The notes under the pieces are model-generated. The model worked only from the letters and a program-made list of their open reading frames with translations, was not told the origin of the DNA and searched no databases. Shown here in pieces: positions 58,891-64,000 of a DNA stretch of 64,000 bases. The position numbers were made by a program, and so were the translations under genes. How positions within the stretch are numbered: position 1 is the stretch's first letter; each line of letters starts with the position of its first letter. Source of the stretch: Molossus alvarezi (taxonomy: Eukaryota; Chordata; Mammalia; Chiroptera; Molossidae); NCBI GenBank assembly GCA_037176705.1, contig CM073895.1, positions 1,860,001 through 1,924,000 of the forward strand. Direction: 5' to 3'.

Positions 58891-60867
58891 CTAATGCACC
58901 TCCTCCACGGCCCCGGGGCTGATGTCTGGCAGGACCAGAGACCTGCGGGGTGGGAAAGTCTGCGGTTTTGGTTCTGTCTGCCTTGTCGTCAACTGCAGGT
59001 ACATTTGGCATGAAGACGCTGGGCCGGCTCCTGCCCTCGGCCCAGGATGCTCAGGGTCAGCCTGGTCTCCCAGGGGATGAGCAGTGGCCTCCCGTCCCGA
59101 GTGAGCTCACTGCACCCTAAGGACCCAGCACCACAGGGAACTGGGACCCCACCCAGCCCAGCAGCATCACCGCCAGGGTGGGACAAGCATCAGTACCTGA
59201 TCCCTGTGTGTCCTCTGGGTGGTTTCTTCTGCAAAACAGAGACACGTGCATGGGGGGGGCGGTGCACACCCAGAGCTCTGCCCCTCACCCTACACCTTCC
59301 TGGAGAGAGGGCCTCTCAGAGGCAGCCAGACCAGTGTGGATGGCTCCTTGCCGGGCCTGCCCCAGGGAGCCAGGACAGGTGACAAGACTCAGGGCACCCC
59401 TGCCACCTGGCCAGCTGCCAAACTCAGTCCCTACTCAGCCCAGTCCAACCATCGACCAGGGAGAGGGGTGAGCACCCCACAGAGGAGGGGGTGCCCAGGA
59501 TCTGAAGAGACGGGACACTACCTGGCTGCTCAGAGCCTGGCCCGGCCCCTCCCGGGTGAGGACACAGGACAGAGCCTGCCCCTCTCCCTGTGCCTTTCTC
59601 TGCTCTGTGCCCGCTCCCCCTGCCACTCGGGCTCCCCGGGCAGACAGAGCCCTGTGCAGGGGACAGTGGGTGAGGGGAACCAAGGAGGGAATGAATGACG
59701 TGGGCCCCGCCCCCAGGGCTCCAGGCTCCTGTGCTTCTCTGTCCCCCCGCTTGGCTTCCAGAGTCCGCTGCACCTGGGGGACAGGAGCGGTGGGGACCTG
59801 GGTCACAGGCCTGGGCACCCTGGGGGCCTGATGCTCACAGTGACCCTCCAGTGTCCCGCTGCACAGCCGGGCTCACAGAGGTGAAGGCTGCTGCCTGGGG
59901 CCCCGTGCGGGGGCGGCTCTGGGTGAACGTGGTCTGTCTGACTCCATGTCCCGCAGCCACGGGAAGACAGAGGGAGAGGAGGGGGAAGCAGGACACCAGG
60001 GGGCAGGGACACTCACAGGACAGAGGGACAGCGATGGAGATGACAGAGGGTGGAGACAGAGCTGGTGTCAGGGATGAATTGTTAAAGCCACAGACACAGA
60101 CAGAGGGACAGACCTAGGGAGGAGGAGGAGGTTGGATACAATGAACCCTGCACCCTTCCCTGTGGCATCCACACCTGGTCACCAGCCTCCTCCCATAGCC
60201 CTGAGCATCCAGGACAGAGCTGGAACCCGGGGACTGGCACTCAGGGGACCTGCTGCAGGGGGAGGGGGTCCTCACTTTGACAGCCTCCTTTAGGCCTCTC
60301 CCTGAGGCCAGAATCCCAGGGAAGCCCTTCCGCCCTGACACCTGGGTACTCCCCAGAACACAGGGTGTGGGGTCTCTGACAAATGTACTCTGAGCTGTCA
60401 TGAGTCTTTCCCTAAGGTGACCAGTTCCGTGAGACCCATAGACTGGAGCAGGTGGGGCCCACAGTCTCTGTGCTGGGGGAGGGCCCTTCTCTCCCAGGGG
60501 AGCACTGAGGACCACCCCGGGATCACCTACTTGCTCCAGGGCTCACACACCGCCTGGGTGCCCCCTGCAGAGAAGGTTCCAGGCGGGCAGTCTTCACACA
60601 GCGTGTCCTGCCGCTCGGTGCCTGAGAACGAGAGTGTCGGGCAGAGGGCTCCTCGGGCCTCCCCACCCCTGGGTCTGTCTGCTCTGTGTCCTCACTGGGT
60701 GCTGGGCTCACCTGTCTCCTGCACCCTCTGGCCTGGTCTGCAGTCCCTGTGGGGCCAGCACTCAGCACAGTGGTCCCCGTCCACTAGGACACAGAAGTGG
60801 CCTCGGTCGCAGCCGCACACCGTGTTCCCGGTGCTGGAGCACTTCCTCCTGGTCACCAGGCCCGTGT
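58891..60867 (-). pseudogene. TNFRSF14: Partial TNFRSF14 copy lacking the transmembrane exon and exons 1-3
   Basis: Same strand and order as the intact gene. Exon 4 is 60,712-60,867 and exon 5 is 60,531-60,621 (both open, splice sites kept). Exon 7 is 59,197-59,228 and exon 8 is 58,891-58,992. Exon 6 is reduced to its first ~17 bases (59,751-59,767): everything equivalent to about 18,686-19,003, including the transmembrane segment, is deleted. Exon 8 matches the left-arm version (LVLPDISPGAVEEVH, then stop), not the intact gene. Similarity ends at about 61,686, before exon 3, so signal peptide and CRD1/CRD2 sequence are absent. About 470 bases in intron 5 (59,838-60,310) are not in the intact copy. 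It cannot make a receptor alone. Confidence 0.9.
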
Positions 60868-61689
60868 CTGGGACCCAGAGACGGAGTCAGACCCGCAGCA
60901 AAAACGCCAGGGCTGGTGGTGAGTGCCCCGTCACTGGGGGAAACCAAGCTGAGGGCGGGACAGGGCCTGCAGGCCTGGGGCTCCTCCCTGGGGTCTGGGG
61001 AGCGCCCTGGGTGATGGGTCCCCAACCCAACTCTGCTCCCAGCTGGGACCCTGCAGGTGCCCCAGGCTCCGCCAGAACACACTGCCTGGAGGTGCCCCAC
61101 ACACAGGAGAGTCCCAAAGGGGGTCCGAGGGAGGTGACCAGCAGCCGGCAGGGAAAGGCCAGCGGCAGGGGTGGTGGACGGGTGTCCTGCACAGAAGGCC
61201 AGGCCTCTGGGGGACACTGAGGCCTGCCTGCCTGGGCCCGACAGGAAGTGAGGTCCCATCAGTAGGGACAGTCTGAGGCCAGGCCCAGCCCCAGGCTGCC
61301 CCCTGAAGACGCCCTCAGACAGGTTCCCATCCTGCCAATCAGGCTGGTCAGATGGCAGCCACAGGGCAGGAGCCCCCGCAGCTGGCGGTGGGTGGGGAGC
61401 CCCCTGAGACAGCCTCCTGCCATCTGCCCCGGCTCAGCCCATCACACAGGGCTCCCTGGGGGATCTTTGGTTGTAGCAGGAGGCTCCCCCCATCTCCCTG
61501 AACCCCAAGCATCCTGGCCTCCACCTCGGCCCTGGCCTTCCTCCTGGGTGCCCAGCCCAGATCACCTGCCCTGGGCAGGAAGCAGGCCTCGGGTCCAGTG
61601 CTCAGCCTGAGGAGGGTCCTCGGGTGGGCAAGAGGTTTAGGGGTCCTGAGACCCTGCACTCATGTGAAGGAGGCCCGGCCCTGGGGCCA

Positions 61690-62880
61690 AGGGAGGGGTT
61701 CTCTTCAGTAAAAGGAGCTGGATCACCAGACAGGGGAACGGAAGGAAATGACTTCTATGTTGCTCTCTGAAAGAATAAGCTCCAGGCTGACTGTAGACCT
61801 CAGCCACCTTGGGTGGGGGATGAGATTTCTCACGGAGAACACACAGACACCAGCCATGAAGAAAAGATGATCCGTCTTTGATACGTTGATTAATTGAGCC
61901 AGTTGAACCTCTGACTGGGGTCTGTCCCAACCTCGTCCCTCTGACCTGGCAGTGGCCACGATGACTCTCCTGCCCTCCTTCTGCAGGAGGAGGCCCCTCC
62001 AGGGCTCAGCTCCTACGCACATCTGGGCAACGGGCAGGATCCGGCCAGAGGGCACCCCTCAGGCAGGGGCAGGAAGAACTGTGGGCAGAGTCACACTGGG
62101 GTTCAGAGCGGGACTTGGGGGAGGGTCTTCCAACTCAGTGGAGTCAGCCACCTCTCTCAGCCTATTTCCTCCCAGAACACTGGGGTCATCACAGCGAGCA
62201 CCTCACAGATAGAGTGGCCCCTCTATCCGGACAGCCCAGGTGACACCTGCTGCCCCAGTGGGAAAACGTCCCTGTTTGGGTGACCCGTTACAGGGCCCTG
62301 CTCAGGGCTGCAAGTATTTCTGAGGATGAAATGGGAGAGGCCGGGGACAGGGAGGCTGTGGCCAGAGTGCGCCCCCTGGGCGGCCACCTCCCCCCAGGTC
62401 CAAGCACCACAGGCCCTGAAACACCTGAGCCTCCAGCCCCTCCTCTGCCGCCCCTTCAGGCGAACTTGTCCTGGAGCTGCTGCCCCTTCATCCTGTGGTA
62501 CAGGGCAGTGACCTCTTGTCGCTCTTCCTGGGGGGCTGTGGCCTGTGGGGGGCTAGGCATTGACCAGGGGAGGTGGATCTGGCCAGGTGTGCCCCTCCCC
62601 GCCCTCCACCTGTGGGCCGGCCTCACATTTGCTGTCTGCGTCTCCAGCCTCAGCACCTGGCCATGTCCTTCTGCACCAGGAGGCAGTTCTCGGGCAGGGA
62701 CCTGTCCGGCCGCAGCATCCTGGGCACTGACACCAGGACCTGCAGGAGGCTGCGCACACCTGGGCCGGAGGACGCAGGATGGAGTCGGGCACCTGGCCCC
62801 CTTGGCCCCTGGGGCTCTGTGTGGGGGTGGGGTGGGCATGTGGCAGGGGGCAGGCCCCCAGGATGCTGGTCCCCCCTCGG
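61690..62880 (-). repeat. Segmental duplicate of 30,785-31,995 (inverted)
   Basis: Inverted copy directly joined to the broken TNFRSF14 copy at about 61,686. It carries the same exon-like stretches on the minus strand as 30,930-31,232 does on the plus strand. Confidence 0.88.
62456..62760 (-). pseudogene. Unrecognised exon-like coding remnant (second copy)
   Basis: The minus strand reads EERQEVTALYHRMKGQQLQ ending in a stop at 62,456-62,458, and further on QVLVSVPRMLRPDRSLPENC. Substitutions relative to the 30.9-31.2 kb copy are few. The gene is not recognised. Confidence 0.4.
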
Positions 62881-63237
62881 CAGCAGGTCAGGGGCCCTGT
62901 GAACACCGCAGGCTTTCATGTGCTCCCAGGCCGGGCCCCAGGGTCCTTCACATTCTCCACAGGCCTGCGTGGACGCCTTCTCCTCAGACCCGATCCCGGG
63001 CCCCACGCCAAGGCCACCCACCCACTCAGGGCTGGGCACCCCCTCCAGCCCTTCCAGCGTGTGACACCTTGTCCCTGTGCTTCCGGAGACATCAGAAGGG
63101 CTCTGTGTCAGCGTGGGCTGGGCGTCCAGCCATCAGCCACAGGAGGGGACATCCCTGGGTGTAGTCAGGGCCTGAGAGGGACCTGCCGGACCTGTGGAGC
63201 CAGACACACCCCTCAGGGTCTGGACTGGTTTGTTTAC

Positions 63238-64000
63238 ACCAAAATGGCCATGTCATTGGTTTGGGACGTCGCCGAGGAGGGAAGTTCTGGAGGTGCCATG
63301 CCCAGCACCTGAGCCAGGGACACTCGAGATGAGCAGCCAGGGGCGGAGGCTGACTCACCCAGTCGCTCCCCATCTGGGCCACCAAGGTGGTGGGTGGGCT
63401 GCCTCTCTGGAGCCCCAGAGCCTGACCCTTAGATGGGGTCTGTCACCCCAACCGGCCCACATGTGCCCAGGTCTGGGGGTAGCTCAGGTGCTGGGAAGAC
63501 CCCAGGGCAGAGCCCCTCCTGCCCGGGAAGATTAGGGTTCGGTTCTGAGCACAGTGTGCACCTGGGAGACCCTGGGCAAGGCCAGGCCTCTTTCTGAGTC
63601 CCCATGGCCCCATCTGTGAAATGGGGGCAAGAAGTCCCCAGCCTCGCCCCTCCAGGGACAGGTGGGAGTGGATGTGACCATGGTGGGGAGCCCCTCCTTC
63701 TGGGTCCTCAAGGGGGACACAGTGCCCCCCTCTACCCATACCACCCAGCCCCCCCCCAGACCTGGTCTCTGGAATGCTCTGACTCAGACAAGGAATCTCA
63801 GACTCCCCGCTGAGGGACAAGCACAGACACCTGCCAGGCACAGGGCTCCGCCCCCAGAGCTGTCAGTCACTGCACGTGAGCATCAGAGGCTCCTTCCAGG
63901 GCAGAAGCCACAGGTCAGCTCTCTGGGGTGCAGAGCAGCAGGGAAAGTGCAGGTGCGTGTTGGGGGGCACCCACTCCCACTGGAGACTCCCAGGGGGGCT
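63238..64000 (+). promoter_or_regulatory. Duplicate of TNFRSF14 upstream flank, plus orientation
   Basis: Inverted match to 22,665-23,437 upstream of the intact TNFRSF14. In that gene the start codon lies about 300 bases nearer, so a TNFRSF14 copy on the plus strand should begin at roughly 64,300, beyond the window. No betaretroviral LTR or minisatellite is present in this flank. Confidence 0.6.

Larger units (their letters stand above)
51525..63509. repeat. Right arm of large inverted repeat (palindrome)
   Basis: Pairs inverted with 1-10,155. Contains right-arm-only DNA at 58,993-62,838 (TNFRSF14 partial copy plus the 61.69-62.84 block) and at 55,350-55,740 (LTR-like). It lacks the left-arm 2.3-kb block at about 52,999. 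Confidence 0.88.

Overview
This is mammalian genomic DNA, almost certainly from a yangochiropteran bat. More than twenty copies of a tRNA-derived SINE carry the promoter-like head, the boxed tRNA body and the 'gatccccagt(a/g)gggg' tail typical of the bat VES family. There are also L1 fragments and endogenous retroviruses. The one clearly intact cellular gene is TNFRSF14 (HVEM), so the region is probably syntenic with human 1p36.32. Nearly all other open frames are chance frames in GC-rich repeats and were left out.

Layout. 1-10,155 is the left arm of a large imperfect palindrome; its partner is 51,525-63,509 in inverted orientation. A 4-kb part of the arm (1,578-5,668) occurs a third time at 10,921-14,980, so that unit is present as left (inverted), middle and right copies. 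SINEs and sequence without recognised genes follow to 17.3 kb. An intact eight-exon TNFRSF14 lies on the minus strand at 17,762-22,372. Just upstream of it, 23,436-26,000 is the 3' end of a betaretrovirus-like provirus (minus strand). This provirus contains a 26-bp minisatellite in which seven units each carry a GC box fused to an NF-kappaB consensus. A gammaretrovirus-like provirus (plus strand) fills 26.16-30.78 kb. 30,785-31,995 is a duplicated block, found again inverted at 61,690-62,880, that carries a coding-like exon. 32.0-33.5 kb holds another piece of the betaretrovirus-like element (LTR-like sequence, env leader, integrase).

34.0-47.2 kb is a repeat-dense block: an LTR, nested L1 elements on the minus strand, many VES SINEs, a 280-bp direct duplication and a processed TMEM209 pseudogene (44.57-46.19 kb). 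A second gammaretrovirus-like provirus lies at 47.33-50.96 kb. L1 sequence and the right palindrome arm follow. Inside the right arm, 58.6-61.69 kb is a partial TNFRSF14 copy that retains exons 8, 7, 5 and 4. It has lost the transmembrane exon and exons 1-3.

The window reads as an HVEM (TNFRSF14) amplification locus. It holds one intact copy, one broken copy and one isolated last exon (701-802). Both window ends consist of TNFRSF14 promoter-flank sequence, which predicts further copies just outside, minus strand to the left and plus strand to the right. TNFRSF14 is a TNF-receptor family switch that binds LIGHT, lymphotoxin-alpha, BTLA and CD160. Structural rearrangement here could therefore change immune-receptor dosage and regulation. 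All similarity statements come from reading the sequence by eye; no alignment was run.
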